Numbered from the stretch's first letter, positions 8,459-19,532 are shown. The stretch: 64,000 nt of DNA from Methanobacterium_D sp040373355 (GCF_047495555.1 NZ_CP166866.1:930001-994000); one strand, 5' to 3'. Notes: generated by a model from the letters alone, not told the origin. Translations and numbers: made by a program.

Positions 8459-9787
8459 ATGGCAAGATTTGAAGATAAGATCGACTTGTACGATGACAGA
8501 GGCAATCTCGTCGAAGAACAAGTTCCACTAGAAGCCCTAAGTCCATTGAGAAACCCAGCGATCAAGAGTATCGTGCAGGGGATCAAGAGGACCATAGCAG
8601 TGAACCTCGAAGGTGTAGAAAACGCTCTACGAACCGGAAAGGTAGCTGGAGGTAAAATATTAGGTAGAGAAATGGATCTCGACATTGTCGGAAATGCTGA
8701 AGCTATAGCTCAAGAAGCTAAAGAAATGATTCTTGTAGAAGAAGGGGACGACACAAAAGTCGAACTTCTCGCAGGCGGTAAAAGGGCTTTAGTCCAAGTA
8801 CCAACAGCAAGATTCGAAGCAGCAGCTGAGTACTCAGCTACTTCATTAGTAACTTCAACAGCATTTATTCAGGCTATAATCAACCAGTTTGACATAAGCA
8901 TGTATGATGCTAACGTCGTAAAAGCAGCTGTATTAGGTAGATACCCACAAACAGTTGAATACGCTGGCGGAAACATGGCAACCATGCTCGATGTACCTCA
9001 GAAATTAGAAGGTCCAGGTTACGCACTAAGAAACATTATGGTTAACCACGTTGTTGCAGCAACACTTAAAAACACAATGCAAGCAGCAGCTTTATCCAGT
9101 CTCCTCGAACAAACAGCTATGTTTGAAATGGGAGATGCAGTAGGAAGATTCGAAAGAATGCACTTACTCGGTTTAGCTTACCAAGGAATGAACGCAGACA
9201 ACATGGTCTACGATCTCGTAAAAGCTAACGGTAAAGAAGGAACCGTAGGATCTGTTTTACTTGACACAGTAGCAAGAGCAGAAGCAGACGGCGTAGTCGG
9301 TGTTGAAAAAACAATCGGCGGCGATTTCAAAGTTTACGGAACTGATGACTTAGCTAAATGGAACGCATATGCAGCAGCAGGACAAATGGCAGCTACAATG
9401 GTCAACCAAGGTGCTGCAAGAGCTGCTCAAGGTGTATCCTCAACATTGTTATACTACAACGACACTCTTGAATACGCAACAGGATTACCTGGTGTGGACT
9501 TCGGTAGAGCTGAAGGTGTAGCAGTAGGATTCTCTTTCTTCAGTCACTCTATTTACGGTGGAGGTGGGCCGGGTATCTTTAACGGTAACCACATCGTTAC
9601 AAGACACAGTAAAGGATTCGCTATACCATGCGTAGCAGCTGCAATGGCGCTCGACGCAGGTACACAGATGTTCTCCCCAGAAGCAACCTCTGGATTAATT
9701 AAAGATGTATTCAGCCAGATCGACGAATTCCGAGAACCACTCAAATACGTAGTGGAGGCAGCTGCCGACATAAAAGGCGATATTTAA
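8459..9787 (+). CDS. mcrB: Methyl-coenzyme M reductase I, subunit beta
   Basis: The beta subunit (442 residues) of the nickel enzyme that makes methane from methyl-CoM and coenzyme B. The protein begins MARFEDKIDLYDDRGN, the conserved McrB N terminus; a Met nine codons upstream is in frame but lies before the AGGAGG ribosome site, so 8459 is chosen. The glycine-rich SIYGGGGPGIFNGNH segment near residues 362-376 contributes to the active-site channel. First gene of mcrBDCGA. The presence of mcrC and the adjacent mtr operon marks this as isoenzyme I rather than Mrt (isoenzyme II). Confidence 0.98.
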   Translation: MARFEDKIDLYDDRGNLVEEQVPLEALSPLRNPAIKSIVQGIKRTIAVNLEGVENALRTGKVAGGKILGREMDLDIVGNAEAIAQEAKEMILVEEGDDTKVELLAGGKRALVQVPTARFEAAAEYSATSLVTSTAFIQAIINQFDISMYDANVVKAAVLGRYPQTVEYAGGNMATMLDVPQKLEGPGYALRNIMVNHVVAATLKNTMQAAALSSLLEQTAMFEMGDAVGRFERMHLLGLAYQGMNADNMVYDLVKANGKEGTVGSVLLDTVARAEADGVVGVEKTIGGDFKVYGTDDLAKWNAYAAAGQMAATMVNQGAARAAQGVSSTLLYYNDTLEYATGLPGVDFGRAEGVAVGFSFFSHSIYGGGGPGIFNGNHIVTRHSKGFAIPCVAAAMALDAGTQMFSPEATSGLIKDVFSQIDEFREPLKYVVEAAADIKGDI

Positions 9788-9816
9788 GTAATCCAAACTT
9801 GGGGGCATAACAGTAA

Positions 9817-10260
9817 ATGGACATTGAAATTTTTCCACACAGATTATTAAACGTAGATACTGCCGAAAGGTTATTAAACGAACTCGACGGCATTGAAGGT
9901 ATCAAAAGAATGCTTATACACGGACCAAGACTTCCTCCAGTAAGAGAAGGACACCCAGACCGCAGATCAATAGTTATTAACGGTGAAGAAGTAAGCGTAC
10001 AAGTGAAACCTGGTAGAATTCTTCTGGAAATAGAATCAGAAGATGTCATTGAACCAATAAGAGAAGTTTGTGAAGAACAATTACCATTTGGATTTAACAT
10101 CCATATTGGGCACTTCATAAGAAAACAGAAAACAGTTACAGATCAGCTAAAATACGGAGAGGAATTAGATCAAATTCCTGAAGAAATGGTTGGATTAACC
10201 GATCAAAGCGCACAACTCAGTGAAAGAGCACAAATACTTAAAAGGAAAAAAGAAGAATGA
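9817..10260 (+). CDS. mcrD: Methyl-coenzyme M reductase operon protein D
   Basis: A 147-residue McrD. It is not part of the mature enzyme; in related methanogens it associates with unassembled MCR and is thought to act as an assembly chaperone. The sequence has the family's N-terminal MDIEIFPHRLLN and the conserved HGPRLPP stretch near residues 35-41. It starts 29 bp after mcrB, after a GGGGGC element, and its last bases overlap mcrC by an ATGA junction. Length is typical. Confidence 0.95.
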   Translation: MDIEIFPHRLLNVDTAERLLNELDGIEGIKRMLIHGPRLPPVREGHPDRRSIVINGEEVSVQVKPGRILLEIESEDVIEPIREVCEEQLPFGFNIHIGHFIRKQKTVTDQLKYGEELDQIPEEMVGLTDQSAQLSERAQILKRKKEE

Positions 10261-10853
10261 TAGGCAAAGGTACACATGTAGTGGATTGCAGAGAAGCAAT
10301 GGGTATGGGTGAAGGAGGAGGAATTGCCCAAAGAGGAACCTTTGCACAAAGTGGAAGCGATGTATTAACCATTGCAATGTCTCCTGGAAGGAGACACATA
10401 ACAAAACCAGTTTGTGAAATAACATTTGCGCTGCGGGAAGCTAACATAATGACAAGTACTCTAGTCTTAAATGCTGGTGCTGGCGTTCCACAAGATGCTC
10501 CGGCAGCCGGAGGAGGCAGTCTTTTTGGACTTACTCCAAAGGAAATCGAGCAGATCAATTTACATAAATTGATATTGGTACACCTCGGAGGTGTGAAACA
10601 TCACATCACGTACAAAGCCCGGCTAATATTAAGAAACGTGGAGAAACCTTGCGTTATTATATGTGAATACCCTGTTGACTTTGAAGATTTCGCAAAGATT
10701 GGTGTTAAAACAAAAGCTGTAATGCCCGAAGAGCCTAAAACTAAAGGTGAAATCGTGGATATAATAAGCGGTGTTATTAGAGGAGAAACCGCCCCCCAAG
10801 AAAAGCTGGATGAAATTATTAGAAAAGTTAGGTTAGCACTAGGAGGTGCATGA
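10257..10853 (+). CDS. mcrC: Methyl-coenzyme M reductase operon protein C, activation factor
   Basis: A 198-residue McrC. McrC is a component (also called A3a) of the large ATP-dependent complex that reduces the F430 nickel of MCR to the active Ni(I) state, together with AtwA and marker proteins 3, 7 and 17. The conserved MIGKGTHVVDCREAMGMGEG start and the GAGVPQDAPAAGGG loop are clear. It overlaps mcrD by four bases and ends one base before the mcrG start, so translation of the three is probably coupled. mcrC is absent from mrt operons, which supports the isoenzyme I call. Confidence 0.95.
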   Translation: MIGKGTHVVDCREAMGMGEGGGIAQRGTFAQSGSDVLTIAMSPGRRHITKPVCEITFALREANIMTSTLVLNAGAGVPQDAPAAGGGSLFGLTPKEIEQINLHKLILVHLGGVKHHITYKARLILRNVEKPCVIICEYPVDFEDFAKIGVKTKAVMPEEPKTKGEIVDIISGVIRGETAPQEKLDEIIRKVRLALGGA

Positions 10854-10854
10854 A

Positions 10855-11604
<750 letters not shown>

Positions 11605-11621
11605 TTGGGAGGGTGATTAAT

Positions 11622-13274
11622 ATGGCTGATAAAAAATTTATTGATGCTTTAAAAAAGAAGTTTGAAGAATCCCCAGAAGAAACAAAAACACACTTTTACG
11701 ACCTCGGTGGTTGGAAACAATCCGAAAGAAAAACTGAGTTCGTAAACGCTGGAAAGGAAATAGCCCAAAAACGTGGAATTCCAATGTACAATCCAGACAT
11801 TGGTACACCACTCGGTCAGAGGGTACTTATGCCTTACCAGGTTTCTGGAACAGACACATTTGTTGAAGGTGACGATTTACACTTTGTAAACAACGCCGCA
11901 ATCCAGCAAATGTGGGATGAAATAAGAAGAACTGTTGTAGTAGGTTTAAACACTGCACACACTGTTATTGAAAAAAGATTAGGTAAAGAAGTTACTCCTG
12001 AGACAATTACTCATTACCTAGAAACTGTAAACCACGCTATGCCTGGTGCTGCAGTTGTTCAAGAACACATGGTGGAAACAAACCCATCACTTGTTGCAGA
12101 CAGTTACGTGAAAATCTTCACTGGTAACGACGAAATAGCAGATGAAATTGACCAAGCGTATGTCATAAACATTAATGAAATGTTCCCTGACGACCAAGCT
12201 GAAGCTTTAAAAGCTGAAGTTGGAGACGCAATGTGGCAAGTTGTTAGAGTACCAACCATAGTCTCAAGAACTTGTGACGGAGGTACAACCTCAAGATGGT
12301 CTGCTATGCAAATTGGTATGTCCATGATTTCTGCATACAAACAGGCAGCAGGGGAAGCCGCAACTGGTGACTTCGCATACGCTGCAAAACACGCAGAAGT
12401 TGTACACATGGGTTCATACTTACCAGTAAGAAGAGCAAGAGGGGAAAACGAACCTGGTGGAGTTGCATTTGGTTTCTTAGCTGACATAGTTCAGTCTTCA
12501 AGAGTCAACGCAGACGACCCAGTACGAGTAACTCTCGATGTTGTAGCTACTGGTGCAATGTTATACGATCAAATCTGGCTTGGTTCATACATGTCAGGTG
12601 GTGTCGGATTCACACAGTACGCAACTGCAGCTTACACTGATAACGTACTCGATGACTTCACATACTACGGTCAAGAATACGTAGAAGACAAATTTGGAAT
12701 GACTGAAGCACCTAACACCATGGAAACTGTCCTTGATGTAGGTTCCGAAGTTACATTCTACGCACTTGAACAGTTCGAAGAATACCCAGCACTCTTAGAA
12801 ACCGTATTCGGTGGATCACAGAGAGCATCCATTGTTGCAGCAGCAGCAGGTTGTTCCACAGCATTCGCTACTGGAAACGCTCAGACAGGTTTAAGTGGAT
12901 GGTACTTATCCATGCTCTTACACAAAGAACAGCACTCCAGACTCGGATTCTATGGATACGACTTGCAGGACCAGTGTGGACCAGCTAACACATTCGCAAT
13001 TAGAGGAGACGAAGGATTACCTCTTGAAGCAAGAGGACCAAACTATCCTAACTACGCTATGAACGTAGGTCACCAAGGTGAATACGCTGGTATTGCACAA
13101 GCTCCACACGCAGCACGAGGAGACGCATTTGTATTTAACCCCCTGGTTAAAATCGCATTTGCAGACAACAACTTAATGTTTGACTTCACAAACCCACGTG
13201 CTGAAGCTGCTAAAGGTGCATTAAAAGAATTCGAACCAGCAGGAGAAAGAGGACTTATTTCTCCAGCTAAATAG
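11622..13274 (+). CDS. mcrA: Methyl-coenzyme M reductase I, subunit alpha
   Basis: The 550-residue catalytic subunit, started at MADKKFIDAL with GGGAGGGTG upstream. Position by position it matches the numbering of the structurally known Methanothermobacter enzyme: Gln147 (lower nickel ligand of F430), His257 (N-methylated), Arg271 (C-methylated by Mmp10), Gln400 (C-methylated), Gly445 (thioglycine), Asp450 (didehydro-Asp in some species) and Cys452 (S-methylated) are all present. Nothing is truncated. The stop codon lies in a hairpin (13272-13290) before mtrE. Confidence 0.98.
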   Translation: MADKKFIDALKKKFEESPEETKTHFYDLGGWKQSERKTEFVNAGKEIAQKRGIPMYNPDIGTPLGQRVLMPYQVSGTDTFVEGDDLHFVNNAAIQQMWDEIRRTVVVGLNTAHTVIEKRLGKEVTPETITHYLETVNHAMPGAAVVQEHMVETNPSLVADSYVKIFTGNDEIADEIDQAYVININEMFPDDQAEALKAEVGDAMWQVVRVPTIVSRTCDGGTTSRWSAMQIGMSMISAYKQAAGEAATGDFAYAAKHAEVVHMGSYLPVRRARGENEPGGVAFGFLADIVQSSRVNADDPVRVTLDVVATGAMLYDQIWLGSYMSGGVGFTQYATAAYTDNVLDDFTYYGQEYVEDKFGMTEAPNTMETVLDVGSEVTFYALEQFEEYPALLETVFGGSQRASIVAAAAGCSTAFATGNAQTGLSGWYLSMLLHKEQHSRLGFYGYDLQDQCGPANTFAIRGDEGLPLEARGPNYPNYAMNVGHQGEYAGIAQAPHAARGDAFVFNPLVKIAFADNNLMFDFTNPRAEAAKGALKEFEPAGERGLISPAK

Positions 13275-13305
13275 GTGTTATTAACACCTATTATTTATTT
13301 ATTTA
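13272..13305 (+). terminator. Hairpin with T-rich tail between mcrA and mtrE
   Basis: A perfect 8-bp stem TAGGTGTT/AACACCTA (13272-13279 with 13283-13290, loop ATT) contains the mcrA stop codon and is followed by a T-rich run. It looks like a terminator or processing site that would separate or attenuate mtr from mcr. No promoter box is obvious in the remaining 20 bp before mtrE, so partial read-through is expected. Confidence 0.55.
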
Positions 13306-13324
13306 AAAAAAAGGAGGAAATACT

Positions 13325-14206
13325 ATGGTAGACCCTATGATAACAGGATTAGGCATTGTTGCTCTTATGGGAGCAGCTGCAACCATTGCAGGGGCAGCTG
13401 AGGACCTTGAATCTGATGTAGGTTCAATGAGTAACCCAAACTCTCAGGTACAACTTGCTCCACAAATGGGTAACCTTCATAGAATGTTTAACAAGGCAGC
13501 GTCTGGTGAACCAGTTCTATGGGGTACAATGGTAGGTATAGCAGGTTCTGTAGCAGCTATTCTTATAGGAATTAATTTACCTGTTATAATGGCATTAGCT
13601 GCAGGAGCTTTCATAGCAGCATTAATACACGCTGCATTTGCAGCAACTTCACATATGGGAAGAATTGTAAGCCAATCTCAATTTAACCAACCATTATATC
13701 TTGATGTTATTACATCTCACTTAGGCCCAATAGCTGGTCACGGATTTATAGTTACATTTTGTATAGTAGGATTATCATATCTCATGACATTACCTGTACC
13801 AGGCTTTGCGCACCCATTCTCATTACCACTACTTTCAGTGCTTTGGGGAATAACAATCGGTGCTATAGGTTCATCAACAGGAGACGTTCACTACGGTGCA
13901 GAAAGAGAATACCAGCACTTACCATTCGGTGGGGGAATTCCAGTTGCATCTCACGGTGATATAACCAGAAAGGCAGATTTAGGTGTAAGGAACTCTATGG
14001 ATGTTGTACAGTTCTGTTCTAAGTTTGGAGGACCAATCACAGGATTCTGTTTTGGATTAATTGTATTCCTCAGTTTCTGGATTACAATTGTCTTTGGACC
14101 TTTCTATGGAATTATTGCAGGTATTATAATTGTATTGATATTGATAGTCCTAAATAACAGAATTGAAACATTCGCAAGAAACACATACGGTCCATATAAG
14201 GAATGA
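13325..14206 (+). CDS. mtrE: Tetrahydromethanopterin S-methyltransferase subunit E
   Basis: A 293-residue integral membrane subunit of the Na+-translocating methyl-H4MPT:CoM methyltransferase. It begins MVDPMITGLG after a strong AAGGAGG, and contains about six hydrophobic helices with a long loop at residues 30-55 (AEDLESDVGSMSNPNS) and conserved GDVHYGAEREYQHLPFGGG near 183-201. MtrC, D and E form the membrane module thought to move Na+. First gene of mtrEDCBAFGH. Confidence 0.96.
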   Translation: MVDPMITGLGIVALMGAAATIAGAAEDLESDVGSMSNPNSQVQLAPQMGNLHRMFNKAASGEPVLWGTMVGIAGSVAAILIGINLPVIMALAAGAFIAALIHAAFAATSHMGRIVSQSQFNQPLYLDVITSHLGPIAGHGFIVTFCIVGLSYLMTLPVPGFAHPFSLPLLSVLWGITIGAIGSSTGDVHYGAEREYQHLPFGGGIPVASHGDITRKADLGVRNSMDVVQFCSKFGGPITGFCFGLIVFLSFWITIVFGPFYGIIAGIIIVLILIVLNNRIETFARNTYGPYKE

Positions 14207-14219
14207 GGAGGTTATTATA

Positions 14220-14921
14220 ATGGATCCATTAACATTAATAGTCGCAATTACTGCAGGCGGAGTTTTAATTGGTGGCGGTGTCCACTTTATACCAGTAGGT
14301 GGTGCTCCAGCAGCTATAGCAACCGCTACAGGTGTAGGTACAGGTACTGCTATGCTTGCAGCAGGTTCTGGTCTAACAGGACTTATAACTGCAGCAGCAA
14401 TGACAGGACAGCCACTATGGATGATTCTTGCAGCTGGCGCAGTAGGATCAATGCTCATGATTGGAATTACCATGCTTTTTGGTAATGTCATATATGTTTA
14501 CGGTATAGGATGTGTTCCTGTATCCGCTAAAGTAGCAACTGATCCAATAACAAAATTACCACAAGAAAAATATGTAACACCAGGTACCGAAGGTCACGGA
14601 GTTCCTACAGTTTGTTATGTAAGCGGAATAATCGGAGGTGCTCTTGGTGGTATCGGTGGAGGATTAATCTACTGGGCACTTAACAGCGCTCTTTCCGGAT
14701 TAGCATACGGAGTAGCAGGTGCAGCAGCAGTTGCAGGAATTTTCGCAGTAGGTATATTCTTTATAAATGCAGTTGTAGCTTCATACAACATTGGTGGTAC
14801 CATTGAAGGATTCCACGACCCTAAATTTAAAAGAATTCCAAGAGGAATTTTAGCCGCTGGAATCGCATCACTCGTAACTGGTATTGTAGCAGTATTATTA
14901 TTATTAGGAGGTGTCTTCTAA
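14220..14921 (+). CDS. mtrD: Tetrahydromethanopterin S-methyltransferase subunit D
   Basis: A 233-residue membrane subunit of the Mtr complex. I chose the ATG at 14220 (MDPLTLIVAITAGG), preceded by GAGGAGG; an in-frame upstream Met would lie inside mtrE and lacks a ribosome site. At least five to six transmembrane helices are rich in Gly and Ala, with a hydrophilic loop near residues 100-130 (DPITKLPQEKYVTPGTEG). Its stop TAA shares an A with the mtrC ATG. With MtrC and MtrE it makes the sodium path. Confidence 0.96.
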   Translation: MDPLTLIVAITAGGVLIGGGVHFIPVGGAPAAIATATGVGTGTAMLAAGSGLTGLITAAAMTGQPLWMILAAGAVGSMLMIGITMLFGNVIYVYGIGCVPVSAKVATDPITKLPQEKYVTPGTEGHGVPTVCYVSGIIGGALGGIGGGLIYWALNSALSGLAYGVAGAAAVAGIFAVGIFFINAVVASYNIGGTIEGFHDPKFKRIPRGILAAGIASLVTGIVAVLLLLGGVF

Positions 14922-15742
14922 TGTCAGCAGCAGGCGGAGGACCCGCAGGAGTAGCTATACCTGCTAGCAGAACTATAGCACTCGGAATTATAGGTGGACT
15001 TGGGGGTATATATCTTCTACCATTACTCGGCCCAACAATTGGATCAATTACAGCCGCACTCGGTGCTGTAGCAGCAATCATATGGGGAGCTGACGCAATA
15101 AGAAGAGTTGCAAGCTACGGTTTAGGTACTGGTGTACCTTCCATAGGATACATGTCCCTTGCTATCGGTATCGTAGGTTCCATAGCAGGTCTTGCAGGTG
15201 TCTTAATAGTAGGTTCAACCTTTGCAGCATTAGGTCCAATCTTAGGATTAATAATTGCAATGATTGTAGGTGCTATAGTAGCAATAATTGGTAAACAAAT
15301 AATTAAAATGAAAATACCTGTACTTGTCCAATGTACAGCTGAACTTTCAGGTGCAGCAGCATTATCCGTTCTTGGATTTTCTGTAGCTATAGCTGGAAGC
15401 ATTTCCATGCCAGTAATTCTATCAACAGTTGTCACAACTGGTTTCATAGCACTATTATTCATACTAAACACTATGGCTATACAGCACCCATTCAACGCAT
15501 GTCTAGGACCTAACGAAAATCAACCAAGAACCCTAAAACTTGCAGCAACCACAGGTTTTGCATCAATGGCAGTAGTAGGGCTACTTGCAACATTATTGAA
15601 AGGAAACTGGGCAACAGCATTAATCCCAATAATTGGTGCTATCGGATGGTTCATATCAATGAGCAGCTTTACAAAAGTATCCATTGAAGAATCTGCATCA
15701 GCTAAATGGTCAGGACTATGGCCAAAAGAGGAAGAGCATTAA
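14921..15742 (+). CDS. mtrC: Tetrahydromethanopterin S-methyltransferase subunit C
   Basis: A 273-residue polytopic membrane subunit of the Mtr complex, with seven or so Gly/Ala/Ile-rich helices and a short hydrophilic tail. The start overlaps the mtrD stop by one base (TAATG), a coupled-translation junction; GGAGGTG lies nine bases upstream. The segment QHPFNACLGPNENQPRTLK near residues 187-205 is a conserved MtrC loop. Length is normal. Confidence 0.96.
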   Translation: MSAAGGGPAGVAIPASRTIALGIIGGLGGIYLLPLLGPTIGSITAALGAVAAIIWGADAIRRVASYGLGTGVPSIGYMSLAIGIVGSIAGLAGVLIVGSTFAALGPILGLIIAMIVGAIVAIIGKQIIKMKIPVLVQCTAELSGAAALSVLGFSVAIAGSISMPVILSTVVTTGFIALLFILNTMAIQHPFNACLGPNENQPRTLKLAATTGFASMAVVGLLATLLKGNWATALIPIIGAIGWFISMSSFTKVSIEESASAKWSGLWPKEEEH

Positions 15743-15754
15743 GGAGGAATTAAA

Positions 15755-16060
15755 ATGGTCGAAATGTTACCAAACGTAAATGTAGTTCCTGAAATGAACC
15801 TGACCCTTGATCCTTCCACTGGTATTATTGGTGCAGGGATGAAAGGTGCAGTTTTAGTATCCATGGACGATATAAACGCAGAAATAAGTACTTTAGAGCT
15901 TGCAGCAGACGATCTAATGAATTCACTAGATCCTACCACTACATCATACAACTCTTACCCTGGTAGGGAAGGAGTATACCTTACAGCAGGTAAATTTACC
16001 AATGTAGTGTACGGATTTTTATTAGGACTTGTACTGCTGATTGCCGCATTTGCAATTTAG
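15755..16060 (+). CDS. mtrB: Tetrahydromethanopterin S-methyltransferase subunit B
   Basis: A 101-residue subunit with a hydrophilic N-terminal region and one C-terminal transmembrane helix (about residues 80-101, FLLGLVLLIAAFAI). The start at 15755 follows AAGGAGG by seven bases. MtrB is a small helper subunit at the stalk of the methyltransferase complex; its exact role is not settled. It sits 12 bp after mtrC and 12 bp before mtrA. Confidence 0.94.
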   Translation: MVEMLPNVNVVPEMNLTLDPSTGIIGAGMKGAVLVSMDDINAEISTLELAADDLMNSLDPTTTSYNSYPGREGVYLTAGKFTNVVYGFLLGLVLLIAAFAI

Positions 16061-16072
16061 GAGGTGTTTTGA

Positions 16073-16789
16073 GTGGCTGATAAGAAATCACCAGCAGAAG
16101 GATGGCCTGTTGTTAACGGAGATTATGTTGTAGGTGACCCAGAAAGTCCAGTAGCAGTAACAACACTAGCATCACACAACGAACAAGTTGCTGTAGATGC
16201 AGGAGCTGCAATAAGCGGACCATGTAAAACAGAAAACCTGGGTATTGAAAAAATGCTTGCAAACTTAATATCTAACCCTAACTTAAGATTCCTCATATTA
16301 TGCGGGGCAGAAGTGCAGGGACACATCACAGGTCAAAGTATTGAAGCATTACACGTAAACGGTGTAGATGAAAAACGTAAAATCGACGGGGCAACCGGAG
16401 CAATACCATTTATCGAAAACATTCCAGATGAAGGTATTGAAAGATTCCAACAACAATTTGAAATCGTAAGTTTAATTGATGTTGAAGATGAAGGTCAAAT
16501 TCAAGCTAAAGTAAAAGAATGCATTGAAAAAGACCCAGGAGCCTTCGAAGAAGAAGCAATGGTCATTAAAGTAGAAGAAGGTGGAGCTGAAGAAGAAGAA
16601 GGGGAAGAAATTAGACCCGTCGCTCCAGAAACAGCATTAATAGAAGCAAGAATCCGTAATATACAGACCCAGATTAAGATGATTGGTGCAGACCAGAGAA
16701 TCTTTGCTGGTATGTATTCTGGTAAAGTGCAGGGTATTGCAGTAGGTTTAGCCTTTACCTTGACCATTGGAGTATTGCTACTTATATAA
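16073..16789 (+). CDS. mtrA: Tetrahydromethanopterin S-methyltransferase subunit A (corrinoid)
   Basis: A 238-residue subunit that carries the 5-hydroxybenzimidazolyl cobamide accepting the methyl group. A GTG start follows GGAGGTG. The cobamide-binding domain includes CGAEVQGHITGQS near residues 80-92, holding the His that becomes the lower cobalt ligand. An acidic linker (about 165-182, many Glu) joins it to a single C-terminal membrane helix. The segment before that helix (RNIQTQIKMIGADQRIFAGM) is homologous to MtrF, the next gene, as is known for this complex. Confidence 0.96.
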   Translation: MADKKSPAEGWPVVNGDYVVGDPESPVAVTTLASHNEQVAVDAGAAISGPCKTENLGIEKMLANLISNPNLRFLILCGAEVQGHITGQSIEALHVNGVDEKRKIDGATGAIPFIENIPDEGIERFQQQFEIVSLIDVEDEGQIQAKVKECIEKDPGAFEEEAMVIKVEEGGAEEEEGEEIRPVAPETALIEARIRNIQTQIKMIGADQRIFAGMYSGKVQGIAVGLAFTLTIGVLLLI

Positions 16790-16801
16790 GGAGGTTTAAA
16801 A

Positions 16802-17008
16802 ATGGTTACATTCTCAAACAAACCTAATATACGTGGCCTAAGAAAAGTTGTAGAAGATGTTAAGTTTCAGGCTCAATTAATTGGGCGTGACCAAAGATTA
16901 TTTGCAGGTCTAAATGCATCAAGAGTTACTGGAATGGCTATGGGCTTTTTATTAGCTGTAATCCTTGTTGGTGGACCAATTGCATATATCCTATTTAGGG
17001 GGGCATAA
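16802..17008 (+). CDS. mtrF: Tetrahydromethanopterin S-methyltransferase subunit F
   Basis: A 68-residue subunit: a hydrophilic front (LRKVVEDVKFQAQLIGRDQR) and one C-terminal transmembrane helix. It resembles the C-terminal end of MtrA, including the IGxDQRxFAG signature. Its start follows AAGGAGG. It lies 12 bp after mtrA and two bases before mtrG. Confidence 0.93.
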   Translation: MVTFSNKPNIRGLRKVVEDVKFQAQLIGRDQRLFAGLNASRVTGMAMGFLLAVILVGGPIAYILFRGA

Positions 17009-17010
17009 AC

Positions 17011-17253
17011 ATGGCAGAAGATAATATACCCGCAGTGATTGTCCCTTCAGAAGAATTCAATAGAGCTAATGAGAGATTAAATGATGTAGAGGAAAAAGTT
17101 GAATTTACAGCAGGAGAAGTCTCTCAAAAATTAGGTCAGCAAATAGGTAGAGATATCGGTATTTTATACGGTATAATAATAGGACTCATAATCCTGTTTG
17201 TAGTATTCAAAGTCGTAGCAATAGGAGCATTCCTACAAGCATTAGGTATGTAA
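17011..17253 (+). CDS. mtrG: Tetrahydromethanopterin S-methyltransferase subunit G
   Basis: An 80-residue subunit with a charged helical N-terminal part (ERLNDVEEKVEFTAGEVSQK, residues about 20-39), which could form a coiled coil in the stalk, and a C-terminal hydrophobic helix (about 50-75). It starts two bases after the mtrF stop with GGGGGGC as ribosome site. Length and order match known mtr operons. Confidence 0.93.
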   Translation: MAEDNIPAVIVPSEEFNRANERLNDVEEKVEFTAGEVSQKLGQQIGRDIGILYGIIIGLIILFVVFKVVAIGAFLQALGM

Positions 17254-17269
17254 TTTAGGAGGTTTACGT

Positions 17270-18223
<954 letters not shown>

Positions 18224-18231
18224 GCAATTAA

Positions 18232-18263
18232 AGGCGATTATTCGCCTATTTTTTTTATTTTTA
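18232..18263 (+). terminator. Terminator after mtrH
   Basis: A 6-bp stem AGGCGA/TCGCCT (18232-18237 with 18242-18247) is followed by a run of nine T within an AT-only tract. It sits eight bases after the mtrH stop and closes the mcr-mtr block. Confidence 0.75.
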
Positions 18264-18385
18264 GTTTTATTGTCTTTAATTATCTTATCTTAAAAATAAT
18301 TCATTTTAATTACTAATTTATTTAATTTAAGGTTCATCCAAATATTTATATAGTGGGAAGTAGGAAATATAGTTCCGGTGCGAAA

Positions 18386-19342
18386 ATGATTCAACTAATA
18401 GGACTATTGGGAATTTTAGTGGCATCTTTATTAATAGTAATAAAAGCTGCTGATTTATTCGTTGATAATTTAGTTGATATAGGGGAATCTTTAGGGATTT
18501 CTCAAATAATCCTGGGAGTTACCGCATCAGCTATTGGAACGTCTCTTCCTGAATTTGGTTCTGCTATGATTGCTACCTTAACTGGTAGTACTGAGATAGG
18601 CGTAGGCGTGGTTATAGGATCGAATATATGGAATATTGCTGGAATATTGGGTATCTCGGCATTTTTCGCAGGGGTAATACATACTAATCGTCAGGAAATA
18701 ATGCGTGATGGAATGATGACGCTTTTAACAGCGTTAATACTTATGGGATTTTTGCTTTTTGTTAATGAGATTACAAGAATAGTTGGAATTGTACTTATAA
18801 TAGTTTACATAGGGTATTTTGCTATACTCATTAGAGCTCAAAAAGAAAGCTCTAAAAATAGTTCTAAAGCAAATAATTTAAGAAAATCCATTAAACGGAA
18901 AAATATAATTTTTGTAATTATAGGGCTTATAGGCTTGATAATTGGATGTAGATTACTTGTTTATAGTGGAGTTGAAATTGCAAAAATTGCAGGCATACCT
19001 GAAATACTAGTAGGATTATTTGCCCTTGGAATAGGAACAAGTGCTCCAGAATTTGTAGTAACTTTAACCTCAGCAATGAAAAAATTACATAGTTTGTCTA
19101 TTGGAACTGTACTTGGAAGTAATGTATTCAATATAATGATAGGTATAGGAGTGCCTGCTCTTTTTATAAATATCCCCATAGAACCTCTCTCTATAGTATT
19201 TGATGCACCAGTTATGGTTTTTGTTACTTCACTACTTCTCTTACTTGCAGGATGGAAAATGAAACTTACGAGATATGCAGGATTAACTCTAGTAGTAGTA
19301 TATGTAAGCTATATAATAATAAGAATATACATTTCATTATGA
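18386..19342 (+). CDS. Sodium/calcium exchanger family protein
   Basis: A 318-residue membrane protein of the CaCA cation/proton or cation/Na+ exchanger superfamily. It has about ten hydrophobic helices in two homologous halves. The signature alpha repeats are visible: SAIGTSLPEFG near residues 51-61 and LGIGTSAPEFV near 210-220, each with the acidic residue that binds the cation; GSNIWNI and GSNVFNI follow each. An in-frame GTG at 18353 is possible, but the ATG at 18386 gives a clean hydrophobic N terminus. The ion is not certain. Confidence 0.88.
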   Translation: MIQLIGLLGILVASLLIVIKAADLFVDNLVDIGESLGISQIILGVTASAIGTSLPEFGSAMIATLTGSTEIGVGVVIGSNIWNIAGILGISAFFAGVIHTNRQEIMRDGMMTLLTALILMGFLLFVNEITRIVGIVLIIVYIGYFAILIRAQKESSKNSSKANNLRKSIKRKNIIFVIIGLIGLIIGCRLLVYSGVEIAKIAGIPEILVGLFALGIGTSAPEFVVTLTSAMKKLHSLSIGTVLGSNVFNIMIGIGVPALFINIPIEPLSIVFDAPVMVFVTSLLLLLAGWKMKLTRYAGLTLVVVYVSYIIIRIYISL

Positions 19343-19532
19343 ATAAGTTGATATTACAGGAGAATATTAGTTATCCGTAGGAGAAGATTATAGATTTAAT
19401 AATTGAAAATACTCTAATTTTCAGCATTAATTTTCGAAAATTTTAAATCAATCCCCTTTATTTTAGAATAATTTCATAAGATTTATATCCTCTTTTAACA
19501 ATTTTATTATTAGATTACATTTATTTTTTGGA

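Noticed and set aside
8353..8685. Antisense frame over the start of mcrB, and similar antisense frames across mcr, mtr, mvh and ppsA
   Set aside because: They lie fully opposite highly conserved genes and show the codon-position shadow of those genes, with no ribosome sites.
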